Part shown: positions 35,713-47,999 of the stretch, piece after piece
How positions within the stretch are numbered: the first letter of the stretch is position 1
Layout of the letters: each line of letters starts with the position of its first letter
Assembly (NCBI GenBank): GCA_905221605.1
Contig: CAJNDS010002292.1
Location: 124,001 to 188,000, forward strand
DNA length: 64,000 nt
Direction of reading: 5' to 3'
From: Symbiodinium natans
Taxonomy: Eukaryota > Sar > Dinophyceae > Suessiales > Symbiodiniaceae
Position numbers and translations under genes: made by a program
The notes under the pieces: model-generated
What the model was told of the DNA's origin: nothing
Databases searched by the model: none
Seen by the model: only the letters and a program-made list of their open reading frames with translations

Positions 35713-37401
35713 TGGCCGAGCCACTGATCATGTATGCTTGTTCGTGGCTCTCCGAGTAGCTCTGAGAGTGCCTGCAGGGGCCTCCTCGGGAAAAGTTGCA
35801 GCCACCGAGGGAGAGAGGACAGAGGCACGCTAGAAGATGTGCCGATGGCTTCAGTTTCCTGACACACTTGTGCAGCTATTCCGCGCCTGTTGCTGAGACA
35901 GAAGGCATGCGAAGAGAGCCCAGGGAACACGATTATAAGTGAGCAACATGAATGCAATCTTTTTTCATGGGTGAACGGAGTGAGTGAGCCGACATGGAGG
36001 TGCCATCAGAATCCTTTCGTAGGAGTTCTTTGGAATCAAAAGCTTGCTATCCTTGGCGAACTGCAAGTCGAGCGTTAGCAAGCGTGCCAGCTTGGCGGTG
36101 TAGTGCGGTCTGAGCTTCGTTGAGTTGCCAGGCGGCCAGACATCTTTGCGATCCGAGCTCGTGCCGGTGAAGCAGCACTCGAGGTGCTTTTTTTCATGTT
36201 GTATCGCTGCTGTGAGCACTTGGCTTGACTCTACGAAACCAGTGTGCGAAGCTTACGGCACGATGCCATGCGGGCCTTGTTGCCGTTTGCCTTCGGAGCA
36301 GTAGCTCAGCAGACAAACAGATGTCATCTGATAAGAGGGAGTTTCTTTCAGGACTCGTATCCGCTCGCCGTTGCTTTTTCCAGGCTGATGACCAAGACAC
36401 TGAAGCTCCTGATGATGCGGATATGCTCGGCTCTGAGAGAAGAATGGCATGTGGTGGGCACACGCAAAAAATCTAGAAATCTGGAGGTCTGCTCGAGTCC
36501 GGCACTCAGTGCAGCAAGCAGATGAAAATTGTGGAGGAACGTTATGTCCCAACAATTGAGCTTTCTTTGCAAGTGCAATGAATGCAAATAGCACAGATGC
36601 TTGCCTTGCATGTTCTGTTCAGTCTGTGGTTGTTTTCAGCGTCGCTTTTGTGCGTTTCAGCTATGGGTTCACAGGGTATAGGGAGTGCAGTTCCTGGTGG
36701 GCTACCGTGCGCTCACATCGCGCGTGTCTGAACAAGCTGCCGTTCTGTCGCATACCATGCCCTGAGATCCAAAGAGATGTTCAGAGTTCAAGTGCCCAAG
36801 TCGCCATTTGGGATTGTTTCAGCCAGCTGCGTCACATGGATCTCGGTATTGTAGATGTGCATATGAGGCCGGGAACCCCAGCCCATATTGGTCCAAGGAA
36901 CCAATACATCCATTAAAGCAAACCAAACCAGGAATGAAACGGAAAAACAAGTTTGGACTGGTCTGCCCAGGAGCCCAGCCCACAAAGTTATCACTTCGAC
37001 ACGAAAGGCTGAAAGTAGCTTTGAGGGGTTCGCCAAGATGTCTGCCAAAGCCACAAAGCACAACCCCACACTGCCTCACACATGAAGTTTCCTTGTTTAT
37101 ACTCAGACATATAGGATGTCAGGGGATGTATCCGGGAAGGAACTTTCTGGTGCCATGTGCCAGGATCAGCTGTGTCTTCATGTTGCCCAGCAGCAGCTGC
37201 AGGCCTCGAGCAGTTCGGAGCCGTTTGCTCCTTCTATTGAGCGCTTCAGGGCACTTCCTCCAAGGTCTTTTGGCTCTCTCTTGCCCAAGCAGCAGGGTTC
37301 CGTGAATGGCACCCTCAAACAGAAAGTTAAGACGAGTTTCCGTTTGTGACAGATCATGGTGGAGAGTCTGCTTCAGCGGAACCACTTTCCAATCCTAGCC
37401 C

Positions 37402-37439
<38 letters not shown>

Positions 37440-37891
37440 GACAGATGGAGTTGAAGTAGACGACATACTGAGGGGGGACTTTGCTGCCAAGCTGTCAGGT
37501 TGGGCCAAGAAATTCGAGTTCACCAAGATACCTAAACACCTAGTAGTACCTTAGGGTACCCTCCAGCCCCATGAACAAGTGGACGCATTATGACATTTTA
37601 AGAGCAGTTGGCAACGGAGCTGATTCCGCTTTGTTCATCAGCCGTCGGTGGAGCCCAAAGAATACGGACGCTAGCTGGCTGCGCAGCCTCTTGATGGACT
37701 GCCAAAGCAGTCATTGGTGACGGACTATAGCCAGACTGCTTGTCAGTCTTGTCAGTAGGTGTCCAGGGACACTGGCGCAGGCATGCCCAGGCAGGCAAAG
37801 GCGCAAAAAGCCCTTGACGAATTGCCTCGAGGCTCACATGTGCATCATGCAGCAGCACCAAGTCCAACAGGCGCTGCGCCAGGCGCATCAG
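35713..37891. other. no supported gene; (GA)n near 37407
   Basis: A frame at 37116-37349 (contains DQLCLHVAQQQLQASSSSEP) is coherent and could be an exon. A GA run of about 30 bases lies at 37407-37436. Nothing else is supported. Confidence 0.3.
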
Positions 37892-38192
37892 GCTGGAGCT
37901 CAGCAATGCTGTGAATTTTCATGCGAGTTGTGCCACGCTTGGCGTTCTCGCTGCTTCGCAGCTCGAATCCTCGAGAGCTCTTATTGCGCTGGCGGCAGCT
38001 CATACCTTCAGGCAAGGGCCCGAGGCCACATGGCACGCCATGGGCCTGCCATGGCAGGCTTTTCAGATAAGGTGGAACACTTTCTGGGAGTGTGCTGGGC
38101 TCAGGCCATGGCCTGAGTCAGTCGAATCCTTGGGAGGACAAGAGGTGCGCAGCCCCAGGGCGCTTGTAGTCTGCCTTCTCTCATCTCTTTGA
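37892..38192 (+). CDS. candidate terminal exon, unknown protein
   Basis: After an acceptor CATCAG|G, an open frame of 100 codons runs to a stop. It contains ELSNAVNFHASCATLGVLAA, then SSRALIALAAAHTFRQGPEA and WQAFQIRWNTFWECAG. It is Ala-rich and likely helical. No family is recognised and upstream exons were not found. Confidence 0.35.
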
Positions 38193-39029
38193 TTTATTCA
38201 GACCTGTCGCTTTGGCGTGATCTGTGCGCACGAAGAGGCTGCAAAGCAATGCGCAGATGCAGGGCAATGCGGCCAGCAGAGTGCACCACAAGTGTGAAGA
38301 CCTCATTGTTGTGCATTGTAGCGCATTGTGGGCTTCATACTTTGGTGTACATTCCTGGAATGGGGCCAAGGTCGTACTACCCAGTCCGCCACCAGGTCTT
38401 GCAGTGAGCCAGTCGCTTGAAAAAGACGAGCATCCATCCGATTGATGTATTTCGGCCTCGCCGGAAGAGGCACACGTCAGCTAGAGCTTGACGTGACTTC
38501 TTGGGGAGCTACTCAGTAGCATTTCGGCTCACACGGACATGGTGTGTTTCCACCTTTCAAGCCGAGCTAGTCATCTCCAGAAAGTGATACATCTCAGCCC
38601 CAAGTAGAGACACAAAAGCTCAGCCTAGAAGCAGGAGCTCTTCAACCCTCGGGTGCGTGTCAAGTTGTGTCAAGCACGGAAGTGGTCCATTGGTTTCGAG
38701 TATGCGCAGAGCAGGCTCGGGTTCGGCAATGGGGCATGGACTTTGGTCTGCCATCTGTCTATGGCTCTTTGCCAGGTGCGGCAGGTTGATGTTAAGATGT
38801 AAACCCTGTTATGCCTTGAGACAGGCGAGTGCCAGCGACCCTAGGAATACCTAAGTTTTGCACTAGAAGATGATAAAGCACGGAGATTGTCTTTGCTCAG
38901 ATGGTTTGCATAGTCACATGTGAGCCACATCTGCCACAGCTGTCTACCCGGTTACCTGAATCGGCTGGCAGTTGGTGTTCTTGCCCAGGTTCGTAGCTGC
39001 GCAAGAGTTTCCAACACCTGAGCGTCTGC
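38193..39029. other. no supported gene
   Basis: Only short competing frames were seen. Confidence 0.4.
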
Positions 39030-39933
39030 CTAAGACTCCTTGGTAGTTCCTAGCTTGATACAGTTCCAACAGAGGACTTGTGGAATGGCCACAGCTGGGC
39101 CAACTCCACTTCTGTAACCCAGATACGCACTGCTATCATCTTGAGTTGGAGGGTGGTCCAGGCTAGGATTCGGCCAAGTTGGCGGGTGGTCCACGGTACT
39201 CGTACTGATCTTGTGTTCTTTCTCCGCTGATGCCTTTCTGTTTCCCGAACTTAGCGCACGCTGTCTTTGCTGATGGGTGACTTGCTGGCCGGCGAGCCTG
39301 TAAGTTGCTTTAACGCACCACTGGCACCAGTGGCAACACCATGCAAATTCGCTCATGTTTCCAGAAACTTAGGACATGGAAGTACGAATATCCCGAGCAG
39401 CAGCTTGCTGCTCAGTCATCCTTGGAGCGGTCAATCATGTCAGTTTTTGGGTTACCACTTGGTCCGTGACCGTCGCTTCTCCCAAGATACTGGAAGAACA
39501 TTGTTGACGCGCAGTGCGGGTAGAGCCAGCCTGCTTGACCATCTTGACCTTCTTGCCTAAATCTGCATTTTCTGGAAGCAGCCAGGTCAACGTATCAATC
39601 ACCGATCGATATTCCAAAGCCATGGGCTTCGATTGAATCTCTGACTGGCTCGTCTCGTGCGTATGTTGAGAGAGTCGAGGAAGCTGACCTACGTCGACCA
39701 TGCCAACCTCACGTACCACTGTCCCTGCTTCGTACGGTTGCCACACGCACGTGTGGGCCCCCGGCCCGCGAAGTCTAAGTCCTGCCAGGCGCTTGGCAGC
39801 AGGAGTTGGAGAACGGCTTGGGCCGTTTGCACTTTCCTCGGAACTGGGCATCATTCCTGTTACATTCGCATCAATATTCGATGCCTCGTTTGCGCAGGCT
39901 TGGAGCCTCGCGGCACAGACAGTAAATGTAACC
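39030..39933 (-). CDS. two-exon minus-strand gene, unknown protein (3' part)
   Basis: Exon A, 39933-39442 on the minus strand, starts after GGATGCAG|G and reads about 164 codons without a stop, including SIDTLTWLLP-like YRSVIDTLTWLLPENADLGK and a Ser/Pro-rich linker. A GA...AG intron (39441-39298, 144 nt, acceptor ACTTACAG|G) joins it in phase to exon B, 39297-39030. Exon B contains AGQQVTHQQRQRALSSGNRK, two DHPPT repeats about 12 residues apart, and ends LCWNCIKLGTTKES before the stop. The 492-base and 268-base pieces agree in phase. The protein appears partly disordered and is not recognised. Direction differs from the other supported genes. A start codon further upstream on this strand, at about 40025, is also possible if exon A is the first exon. 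Confidence 0.45.
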
Positions 39934-41712
39934 CTGCATCCAGGCTGGGGCAGCAAAGTGTGAAGTGTGCCTCTGTCTTGCTTTCCCGCTCGCGACCTCT
40001 TGCCACTTTCGAGGGCCGCTGACATGGGATGTCAGACTGGTAAATCCAGAAGCGGTTGTGGTTCAAATTGGCGGTCCCGCGGCCGCAGTTTTTTTTTTTG
40101 AATGTGCCTCTCTCGAGAGCCTCGAGAGCAGTTCCCTTCGACCCACAGAGAGGTGCTCACTGTGTTGTTTTGCGTGTTGCCGGGGGGCGCAAACAAATGC
40201 GGGGGCAAAGAGTCCAAGGTTTAGACTACAAGCTGGAGTCCATCAGCTTCAAGACCCCATCAGAACACACCGCCGCTTGAACTCTGAGAGTCAGAAGGGG
40301 AAGTCTCATGAAGTCTTCGAAACATCGCGAAGCTTGCTTTTCACAATCTCTCTGACAGAGAGGTAGAGGGTGGCCACAACGCAATGGAGATCCAGATGCG
40401 CCACGTGGCTACGACCCTTTTTGGAGCTGGCTTCTCAGAACTCTGCCTTCACGCAACAGAGACCAGCAACATCCAGCAACTGACCTCTCAGGGTGAGCAG
40501 AAGGTGCTTATGGTTTCCATTAGTCTCAGACTCGCTGCAAATGCCGGCAGCTCAAACTTGCCTCTGGTCTTGCTGGAGGCGGTGGCAGCGGTGGCAGTTG
40601 ATAGGCTGAGAAAGCCCAAAGTTCCTAAAGCGCTCCTCTAAGGTCGGCAATTCCTTTCTGACCCCGATCTGGTCAACCATGCCAGTCGATGGCAAAGGGG
40701 CCAGCGCCTGAAGGAGTAGTGCCGAATGACTTGGCAGATCTTGCTACTTTGTTCAAAAGATGCTGTTGCGCAGAGGAAGCACAGCGGCATCTCAGGCTCC
40801 CTCTGTGTTCATCGCAAACCCTTATTCGGAGCTTGCTCCTCCAGACGCCGGGCGAAGTGTGGATAGCAAGTGTGGTGACCAGCAAGTTAACTATAGCTGG
40901 TTGTGGAGGCTGGTCGTGTTAGGTAACGTTGTCTGATTGTTATCGAAGAATTGCAAAACTTGGGTCTGAGCAAACTGCATGTGTGACACACATGGACCTG
41001 GACTGACAAGGACAGGTCTTATGTTCGGTATACTGGGTCGACGACCGTGAGCAGCCTTGCAAAGCTTGGATTGTGCTTGTTTGCGTTTGCTTGATTCTGC
41101 TTGCTGCATGAGCCTGATCTGCTCAGACTCCGCCCTGCGAACGTGCCGAGTGGATTGCGCAGCCCCGAGATTTTGGTATCAGCCGTTGCGTAGCTTGTGT
41201 GTTGCCTTGGAGAAGGTCTTTATGGAGCCCGGCTACCTTGGTATTCAGCAGCTTCAGCAATTCCGGTCCAGCACAGAGCTCAGCTGTTGGATTCGTAAAA
41301 ATACTCAAAATCTAGAGCCAGCTAGCCAGCTCGAGGCATCAGCGGATACCAGCCCTCCAGACTGGCCCCTGTGGGATGCCAAAGCACAAGATGCCGTGCG
41401 ACGGGCAAGGCGGAGTTTACGAACTTGACGGCTCGCAGACACCAAGGCCAACAGCACACTGCCGACGGGAGTCTCCGAATCTTGGGACAGGACAGCTCCT
41501 TAGCACAGCAACTTGCTTTGTGCAGATGCGCCTGTGAAGGAACTTTCAGAATCGATGTGTCTCCAAGAAAAGTTTCGGTTCGTGCTGTTACCCACGACTT
41601 GCTGAGTCGGTGGGGTCGGAACAATCGCCTTGCTCAGGCGTTGGGCTCGGGAGAGATCAGTGACAGTTCATGACAGTTCTTGTGAGTTTTTGTTTTTTGT
41701 CGAAGTGCTCAG
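39934..41712. other. no supported gene
   Basis: Plus-strand frames at 40384-40641 and 41057-41428 are coherent in parts (for example MRHVATTLFGAGFSELCLHA) but have no joins or family. Confidence 0.3.
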
Positions 41713-41946
41713 GACCTGGGCTTTCGCGAAGTTCAGATGGTACAGATGATGAATGTTGACGCAAACGCCGTTCCAAAGTTGACGGCCGTCGCAGGCTCCA
41801 GCACAGCTCTGGTGGCAACTTCGCATCTCAGAGGGCTTGTTTGGAGACTGCGGAGGCATGGCGGGGAATTCCTCCTGGGAGCAGCTCACCTCTCAGCTCT
41901 CAGTATCTTTCGGCTACTGATCGCGGAATCGTGGAACGAAGATTGA
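41713..41946 (+). CDS. candidate terminal exon, unknown protein
   Basis: An acceptor GTGCTCAG|G leads into 77 codons plus stop. The frame reads DLGFREVQMVQMMNVDANAV, then KLTAVAGSSTALVATSHLRG and a basic, hydrophobic end. Composition is even and overlapping frames are less coherent. No family is recognised. Confidence 0.35.
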   Translation, partial: DLGFREVQMVQMMNVDANAVPKLTAVAGSSTALVATSHLRGLVWRLRRHGGEFLLGAAHLSALSIFRLLIAESWNED

Positions 41947-44900
41947 AGTCCGACAAGGCTCAACATCTACTGGATTATCGCAATCACTCTGCTGGTTGCA
42001 GCCTGAATTATCCGAGAGCGACTGCGTGATGCAGTCGGCTTAGAATTTTCAACAGACGATGTGAAGAATCGCTCCGAAGGTCCTGGCTTGTATAATATGC
42101 GGTGTGTGGCACCTTATCAGCACGCAGGGGGAGGGAGGGAGAGATAGACGGAGGGACACTCGAAGCGTGCAGAAGAAGAAGAAGCAGAAGAAGAAGAAGA
42201 AGAAGAAGAAGAAGAAGAAGAAGAAGAAGAAGAAGAAGAAGAAGAAGAAGAAGAAGAAGAAGAAGAAGAAGAAGAAACATCAGCAGGGGGAGTCAGCCTG
42301 ACACACGAGCGAAAGCACGCACGAGGCTACTCAGGGCACAGCTCTTTCACGAGGAGGCCATTCTGTCAAGATGTTTGCAACCGCACGAGGATCAGCATTG
42401 ACCTTTCTCTCCAGGAATACCCATACCCAGCCGGTATGTATGGTGCTGTCCTTGGCCCTTGGCATTTCGCTTTTCTCGCGCTGCGTATATGACACGAGGC
42501 TTGGGGTTTGTGCTGTTTTGAGAACCGAGACCCCTCCGGATTCACCGGCATGCATGGCAGTGTTCTCGGATGTCCTTGACATGTGCACTTGAGCCCTTTT
42601 CCGGAAGTTGAGGTTTTGTGGCGTCCTAGATTCTTAGATGTAGGCATCTGAGGCAGAGAGCTTCACCAGAAGGGCTGCTGCGAAGTTTCGGATTCTGAAG
42701 AAGAAATGGTGTCGGATGCCCCAGGCCTGGCATCACCACAGTCGAGTTGGTCTGCTACTGCTACTCAGGTTCCAGCCACATGCACCATACCCGGGACCGT
42801 GGCAAATGCCAGCACCATCGTACCTACACCCCTTCCCGGAGCAGCACTGACCTTATTTTGACTGCGCACACCTCTGTTCTTGATGCTGTAGCAGACTGAC
42901 TAAGGTACATGTATGCACCACCAGGGAGATCCGGCTTTGGGAAGCAGGACTGGTGGCGGATTGCACAGTACCAGGTGTAACACGGTGTTAACCATCATTC
43001 ACCTTGGATAGCCGCGCAATTGAGCAGGACCAAATCTACATCGCTTGAGCAAAGCTGCCACCCGATGCAGTTGCTTGTATTGTGTTTGCTGAGGCAAAGA
43101 CCTTCCACTTACACAGCAACCACTGCGATATCCCTTGCAGAAAAAGGTTGTATCAGGACCTGCGGCTACACGTCACATCAAGCAGCTGAACGGTTTTACT
43201 GGATACTAGGTCACGCTCCACCACGGCTCTCAGCAACCCCTGAAAATGGTGGCACTGAGAGGGCGCCCTCCCCCCCCGCCCCCCCACCCCCCCCGCTCCA
43301 CGCCCCCCGAGTACATCGAATCCAAGCAAGAATGGTAGATCTCAGAGGCAGAGGCAGAGGCAGAGGCTGTAGGTAGAGGCTGTCACCGTGGGCTTGTCTA
43401 AGCCTGCATGGTAAACAGCTTGCATTGCTTGATTAACAGGGTGCATCCCTGCACCGTGCCTCTGCTAGCGTCCACGTCTCAAGCCGAGCATGATCAACTT
43501 GGTGGACACAGGATGAACAGCATGACATCTTTTTCTAGTTGCTTCATATATGCTTGGAGCTTTATCTCCTTCCCTTCTCCGTCGCGATAGTAGTTTAACT
43601 CACTTTGTGAACAAGATTGTTCCGACAAGTCGCATTCGTATCATTGTATCAATGTTAGGCATCTTTTACCTTGGGAAACGGTTCAAATTGTCAGCAAAGT
43701 ATGCCTCGGTCAACGAGATCAGATAGGAGCATTGCAGCATGTCAGGGTCCCAACCTATCTTTGTTCAATATGCGGCCTTTCTATGTCAGCGTGCGCCATT
43801 TGCGGCACTCTGCGCGCTGCGCTGCAGGACATTCGCGACACTCCACTCAGTTACTCTCGGCTCTCAACTGTCGTCTCATTATGTCTCATTGTCCCATGGT
43901 CAGGATCGGTGCCTGCGAGCACTGCGAGCTTTGTCTTGCCCAGTGCTGCCTTCTCTGCGAAGATTGAGGCGCTCGTTTTGGGGGGGGGCGCTTTTCAGGT
44001 GTGTGTTTATTGTGTTTGCTGATGTGAGAATCGAAAGGTTCGACTGGGAGACCTGGTGTCCGAAGGCACGGTACACTTGCGGATGGCCTCCTCCAACATC
44101 TGAGAGAGCCTCCTCTTCTTTGACTAGGGTGCGATGTGATATTGAACTCTGCCAATGAGACGCTTGAAGGCCCGTTTCCCACTCAGATGTTTTGCCTACA
44201 CCACATCACGATTGAAATGTCGTGAAAAAGGGTTTCTGTCTCTTGCTGGAGGCTTTTTCCATACTTCCCAATTGGTGCGTGCCACAGCATGTGAGTTCGA
44301 TTGTTATCAGACATCCCGGGTCAAGATTGGTACAGTTTGACCGAATTTGATTAAGGCGCGGAGTGCGAGAGCGGCGAGGTGTACTACCAAGATGATGTAG
44401 ACGGGGACCCTGGCAGAGATGTGCTTACTTGTTCTTGTTCACAAGAGTCCAGCACTGTTTAGTGCAACTCATGTGTAAGCACATCCTTCACCAGAACACC
44501 GGTATTGTTACAGCATCTGCTTGGCGTATCAGCCACAAGGTCGATGGACGAGTCCACAAAGCTGGCGGACCAGCATTAGGCTGATTGTTTTCATGTGACT
44601 CATCCGACAGTGTGTAGAAGTAAGAAGGTGGATTGGTCCTGAGATTGCCAAACGTTCAAACCTCGTTCTGCACGGCATGGCCACTAGAAACACTCCAGGG
44701 CGACTCTGCCGGCGTCTGCCCGAGTTGCCCATGGCTTACCTTCTACCGCATTTGCAGCCCACACCAACCCCGGTGGACACCCTTGCTGCGAGGCCACCTG
44801 ATTCAGATCCGGATGGGCCGTTTCCGAGTCCGTACACGCAGCGCTGCGAGATCGGCGGAGCACGCCTGACAGAGGCCAGCGCGAGCAGCTGTGTCAGCAG

Positions 44901-46777
44901 AGACCGGTCATGCCGAACGGCGAGTGCAAGCACCTGTCCTACCACTTGAACCTCTTTTTCATGTCCCCGTCACCGGTGAGCACCCTAAATTAATGGCCAC
45001 CCACCTGGGTCACCGACCGAGTTGACGCCCAGACTTGTCTTTAAAGAAGGAGCCCACACGAAAGGGATTGCGTTCAAACCCTGCATGCTGCTCTGTGGTG
45101 GTGGTGGTGGTGGGGGTAATGTCAACTGACTCATTTGCTGGACTTCGGAGGGTGGAGTCGAAGTTCTGGGATAAGACCGGGGTTGATGCCGTGTTTGATA
45201 CTGTCCCTGCAATGAGAGCTGTTTCACAAGATGCAGTTTGCTATAGGTGCCCGAAGACAGCGAGCTGGCAGCTGGCTCAGTGCATCCTTGATCCCAGTGA
45301 TGAGATGTCGTGGTCAGTGAGGCTCAGCAGTGCAAGTATGTCGCGCATGCGGTCGCGCCCATATGGGCAAGATGCTCAGATCAGATTCGGATGCCAGGCT
45401 AGCTGCACGAAATCAAACACCTTCATCTAAGGCCGGGGACTTGGATCTGCCCGAACAAAACCGACGGCTACGCTTGTTGCAGCAGGCCTGCTGTCCAGGC
45501 TGGCAACGATGCAGCGCAATTTGACACACAGCACCAAGAGGCGTACAGCTCTGCTTTCGCTGTTGCTGCAACAGCCGGCGGTCCCGTGCCGCTTGGCCTG
45601 CCCTGCAGTCAAGCGGCTGATGCCTGATGTTTTCATGTTCGTTGATGTCTGATGCCTCCCCGCATTTCTTTGCTTCTAGCCTCCAGCTTGGGACTGGCGC
45701 CGGACCAGGCGGCGGATCTGCTCTCCACTGTTGGGTGCCGGTGCAAAGCGTGGAGCTCTGTTTTTTTCTTGCCAGAAAACAGAGCACGAGAGCGTTCATG
45801 CAAAGTGCAGGCAATTCCCTGTCGACCTGGCAGCACGCTGTGCGCGGCAAGCCGCTGGACACTCAAAGCGCGCTAGCTAACGTTCACCAGGTCCTCCGCT
45901 TTCCTGTTCTTGTAGCCCAGGTTCTCTTGGAGTTGCAGAACCCGGTGCTGGTGGACCTAGAGGTCATTCTTAGCATGGCACGTTTGAAACTTGCGCAACG
46001 GAACGGTAGAGGTCATCACGTTCGTGGACAAGCGCCAGCAGTGTGTCGACCGTTTGGTCCAGGAGGCTTTGGCGCATTGTTCCTCGCCAGTGATTTGAAC
46101 TGAAGTACCTGCGCTCCAGTTCAGTGGACCTCTCCATCCGGAGTGAGCAGCACCGCGGTGAAGCACTGGCGGCGCTGCCAAAATGGACCTTGCAAGCTCT
46201 GTCTGGCATGTCTGATCAATGGGCATGTGTCGTGTGTTGCCGACAGGCATTTCCAGCCAGCGTCTATGCCGCTTAGGTCTCCTACAGTTCTACACCCCTT
46301 CCCGCTTGCAAGCATCTTCATGTTGACTGTGGGGGTCCTGCACATGAGTCGTTCGTATGGTGCTTCCATAAAGCCCGAAGAGTTCCAAAATAGATGCAGC
46401 ATCATGGACCTGGAAAGCGTCAAGCTCGCGTCTGAAGATGACAGAGGCTCGAGCAACGTCACAGTCACCTCAGGAAAGCCAAGCACTTGACTAAGTCTAC
46501 GTTTGAGGAGCACAGCTGCTTCAAGCAGGAGACCTTCCTTACTTCTCTGTATCTGCCATGGTCAGCATCAGCTACTCTAGCACTGGACAGGACTTCACAG
46601 CGCTGGAGGCTGCCTTGGAGGAAGGTGTGTGGGAGGTGCACGGGACGTTTCTTGAACATCACATGATGCTCAGGCTTCACCGCAAATGCCTCTCTGAGGT
46701 GGAAGGTGACAACCTCTACTTCGAGGCTCAGAACCTGACGAAACACGGGTGCCATACTATGCCAAAGAAGCGAAGAG
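41947..46777. other. no supported gene; (GAA)n and C-rich patch
   Basis: Besides the GAA run listed separately, there is a C-rich stretch near 43262-43310 and GAGGCAGAGG repeats near 43345-43380. Frames at 45035-45430 and 46143-46490 are partly protein-like but unplaced. Confidence 0.3.
42171..42276. repeat. (GAA)n microsatellite
   Basis: About 35 GAA/AGA triplets with one CAG interruption near the left end. Frames across it read poly-Lys or poly-Arg on one strand and poly-Leu on the other; these are artefacts. Confidence 0.95.
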
Positions 46778-47012
46778 GCCAAAGATGATGCCTCTGGAGC
46801 TGCTGCACTCCTGGCACACCGACATTGGGCACCCCAATCGTTTTCTGTCATCGCCCGTTTTCTGGGCCTCCTCGCCGAGGTAGTGGCGAGCGAAGGTGGC
46901 GTTGGGTCAAGTGCGGAGCTTGTGCTCCGAGCTCAGTGGGCTTCGGAGCTTCGCATCGCCACGCCCCTGTGGTGTTTCGAGGCACCAGCTCAACAGTGGA
47001 CACGGCTGTCAG
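46778..47012 (+). CDS. candidate internal exon, unknown protein
   Basis: After AGAG|G at 46778, a frame without any ATG but open for 78 codons reads AKDDASGAAALLAHRHWAPQ, then FSVIARFLGLLAEVVASEGG and ELVLRAQWASELRIATPLW. It meets a GC donor (CTGTCAG|GCAAGA) in phase 1. The segment is Ala/Leu-rich and likely helical, repeat-like with about two helices, but no family is recognised. A competing plus frame (46558-46788) and a minus frame (46465-46851) overlap its 5' edge. Confidence 0.35.
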
Positions 47013-47763
47013 GCAAGATACGAAGATAGCCGGGGACACCAATGACAATCAATGACACCACTTCCAGCTCAACATGCAAGGTGACTCACCTGAGCATGGC
47101 CTTGGTTTGTGGTTGCCTAAGCATGCAGTACTCACCTTCACTGTATGCAGTGCTTGGGTGACATTGGGTGACCACGGTGGCAATGTACCTCGGTTCGGCA
47201 AGTCACAGCGATGAGGCGAGGCTATCGATTTTGATTCGAACGGGACCTTTACAGCCCGATGCCTACGCTGCTTTGTTCAGTATTCTCGGCAAGTTGTGAA
47301 TTTGTGAAGTTCCACTAGTTCTGTATTGTCTTGCTGCAACGTGTCCAGAGTCCGCTGTGCGAAGCCTCAGTTAGTCGCTGCAGATTGGACTGGCCTTTGA
47401 TGAAGACTTCGAGGAGACAGCCCTCCTAGTGCGCCCACCAAGTCTGGGCGGTGTTGCTGCTGTGCCCATGTTCTGAGTGCCTAGGCTGTGACGATTCGCA
47501 GACCACGTGCTGAACCGAAACTGCCAAGAGAGCCAGGTCACCGCACGTTCCCTATCCACACGCTATCGCATGTTGCTGAAAGGCCTGCCTTGCTGCCAGG
47601 TGATCCTCCAGAAGAGCCGGATATGAACGCACCTTAGCAGTAGTTGCAGAATTGGACTTGAATGGAGAGTAGTGGAGTGAATAGCGCAGTACGGTGGAGC
47701 GGAGAGTGGAGGAGTGGAGAGTAGAGGAGATGGCCCACAAGCAGCGCGTGATGCGCAATCCAG
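47013..47763. other. no supported gene
   Basis: GGAGTGGAGAGTAGAGGAG-type purine-rich repeats lie near 47690-47730. Confidence 0.35.
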
Positions 47764-47999
47764 GCCGAAACCCATCGCACTCCATGTCAACGGCCAGGCC
47801 CTCCTCATTCAAGCATATTGCCGTGACAACTGGTCACGAATTAATGAACGTCTCAACAAATTGCGTGGCTTGGATGTTTCCATGTCAAAGCTTGGCCGAT
47901 TTCGGGCAGGTGGCTTCTGAAGATGTTGGCGACCTGCCCGTGAAGATCGAATTTGAGGTTCAGCTCGATTGGGGAGAGGCGGCGGTCCTTAAGAATTGA
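47764..47999 (+). CDS. candidate exons, unknown protein
   Basis: After AATCCAG|G, one frame reads PIALHVNGQALLIQAYCRDN, then WSRINERLNKLRGLDVSMSK, and stops at 47920. In a shifted frame, an acceptor CGGGCAG|G at 47910 opens a piece VASEDVGDLPVKIEFEVQLD that runs to a stop at 47999. Both frames are coherent. They could be joined by a very short GT...AG intron (47876-47909, 34 nt), or one of them may be spurious. No family is recognised. Confidence 0.35.

Noticed and set aside
46790-46860. LLHSWHTDIGHPN, similar to the gag pre-integrase motif of copia-type elements
   Set aside because: No reverse transcriptase, integrase or LTR is near, and a better frame overlaps it.
47220-47290. Reverse-strand CGTTCGAATC resembling a tRNA B box
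   Set aside because: The surrounding bases do not form a T arm, anticodon arm or acceptor stem.
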